5,481 nt of DNA from Bacteroidales bacterium. Lineage in GTDB: Bacteria; Bacteroidota; Bacteroidia; Bacteroidales; ML635J-15. The notes beneath the pieces were generated by a model. The model saw only the letters and a list, made by a program, of their open reading frames with translations, was not told the origin of the DNA and did no database searches. Within the stretch, counting starts at the first letter, position 1, and each line of letters opens with the position of its first letter. The translations under genes and the position numbers were made by a program. The stretch spans positions 1-5,481 of the forward strand of contig JAQVGK010000262.1 of assembly GCA_028696755.1 (NCBI GenBank). Reading direction: 5' to 3'. Of this stretch, positions 4,851 through 5,481 are shown one piece after another.

Positions 4851-5481
4851 TTGCTTTAATCTAACTAATTTTTCCAACAGATTTTCAATTAAATCCAGTC
4901 TGAGCATATTTGCTCCGTCGGATAATGCTTTTGAAGGATCAGGGTGAGTTTCGATGAACAAACCATCTGCGCCAACTGCAATGCCAGCTTTCGCCATATA
5001 TTCAATCATCTCTGGTTGCCCACCAGTAACTCCAGAGCTTTGGTTTGGTTGCTGAAGGCTATGTGTGACATCTAGAATTACTGGAAATCCAAATTCTTTC
5101 ATCTTTGGAATGCTGCGAAAATCAATTACCAAATCCTGATAGCCAAAAGTTGTTCCGCGCTCGGTAAGCATTATATTGTAGTTTCCAGCCTGGGTTACTT
5201 TTTTAGCTGCAAATTCCATTGCCTCGGGAGATAAAAACTGACCTTTTTTTATGTTTACATATTTACCAGTATTTGCCGCAGCAATAAGTAAATCAGTCTG
5301 ACGACACAAAAAAGCAGGGATCTGAACAATATCAGCAACTTTTGCAGCAAATGCAGCTTCTTCAGCTGTGTGAATATCTGTGCAAATTGGCAAATTTAGC
5401 TCGGATTTAATTTTTGACAGAATTTCTAAAGCTTTGTCATCACCCAAACCCGAAAACGAACTAGAACTACTTCTGTTTGCC
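4842..5481 (-). CDS. kdsA: 3-deoxy-8-phosphooctulonate synthase (Kdo-8-P synthase), 5' end outside window
   Basis: This cytosolic enzyme condenses phosphoenolpyruvate with arabinose 5-phosphate to Kdo 8-phosphate, a precursor of the LPS inner core. The frame is open to the right edge. It begins in the visible part with ANRSSSSSFSG, matching the family substrate motif KANRSS, so the gene is truncated by the window. A TTG at 5445-5447 is an internal Leu codon, not a start. Recognisable blocks are CTDIHT, VADIVQIPAFLCRQTDL, YVNIKKGQF, LTERGTTFGY (5139-5168), DVTHSLQ and IETHPDP. His in DVTHS, Glu in IETHPDP and Asp in ALSDGANM are 37 and 11 residues apart, as His185, Glu222 and Asp233 are in the Aquifex enzyme. 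About 45 N-terminal residues are missing by that alignment, including the position (Cys or Asn) that separates metal-dependent from metal-independent forms. The 3' end overlaps cdd by 9 bp. Confidence 0.95.
   Translation of the reverse strand, partial: ANRSSSSSFSGLGDDKALEILSKIKSELNLPICTDIHTAEEAAFAAKVADIVQIPAFLCRQTDLLIAAANTGKYVNIKKGQFLSPEAMEFAAKKVTQAGNYNIMLTERGTTFGYQDLVIDFRSIPKMKEFGFPVILDVTHSLQQPNQSSGVTGGQPEMIEYMAKAGIAVGADGLFIETHPDPSKALSDGANMLRLDLIENLLEKLVRLKQSL

Noticed and set aside
4842..5447. A 201-residue kdsA starting at TTG 5447
   Set aside because: The conserved ANRSS motif lies upstream in the same open frame, so this TTG is an internal Leu and the gene extends past the window edge.

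Overview
The window looks like chromosomal DNA of a Bacteroidota (Bacteroidetes) bacterium. The signs are an AT-rich background, the remnant of a type IX secretion (T9SS) C-terminal sorting domain, a signal peptide ending in ...NA|Q, TAnnTTTG-type -7 promoter elements with almost no Shine-Dalgarno sequences, and a kdsA gene for lipopolysaccharide. The species cannot be named from the sequence.

Layout. Positions 1-972 hold no intact gene. They contain a terminator-like inverted repeat at the left edge, a 51-bp tandem duplication next to a GC-rich cluster of small hairpins (148-348), a nine-G run inside a doubtful 39-codon ORF (484-603), and a broken 3' gene end coding for a T9SS sorting tail (about 608-927). 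Positions 973-4017 are a tight minus-strand block read in the order BASS-family transporter, PlsC-like acyltransferase, small secreted or outer-membrane protein. The first two overlap by 22 bp and the last two are 10 bp apart, so one transcript is likely. Positions 4018-4358 separate this block from a divergent cytidine deaminase gene. This gap carries a 9-bp tandem array (8.7 copies), a GC-rich palindromic segment that ends in an inverted copy of the array unit, and a putative promoter at each edge. Cytidine deaminase (4359-4850) meets the 3' end of kdsA tail-to-tail with a 9-bp overlap. kdsA continues past the right edge.

Function. The recognisable genes are housekeeping: pyrimidine salvage (cdd), Kdo synthesis for LPS (kdsA), phospholipid acylation (PlsC-like) and sodium-coupled organic anion transport (BASS). 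The acyltransferase and the outer-membrane candidate suggest an envelope theme for the minus-strand block, but the transporter substrate is unknown. I see no convincing new multi-gene system. The unexplained material is in the two non-coding regions: the repeat elements, the T9SS gene relic, and a TGAAGGC-T(5-6) motif that occurs three times.
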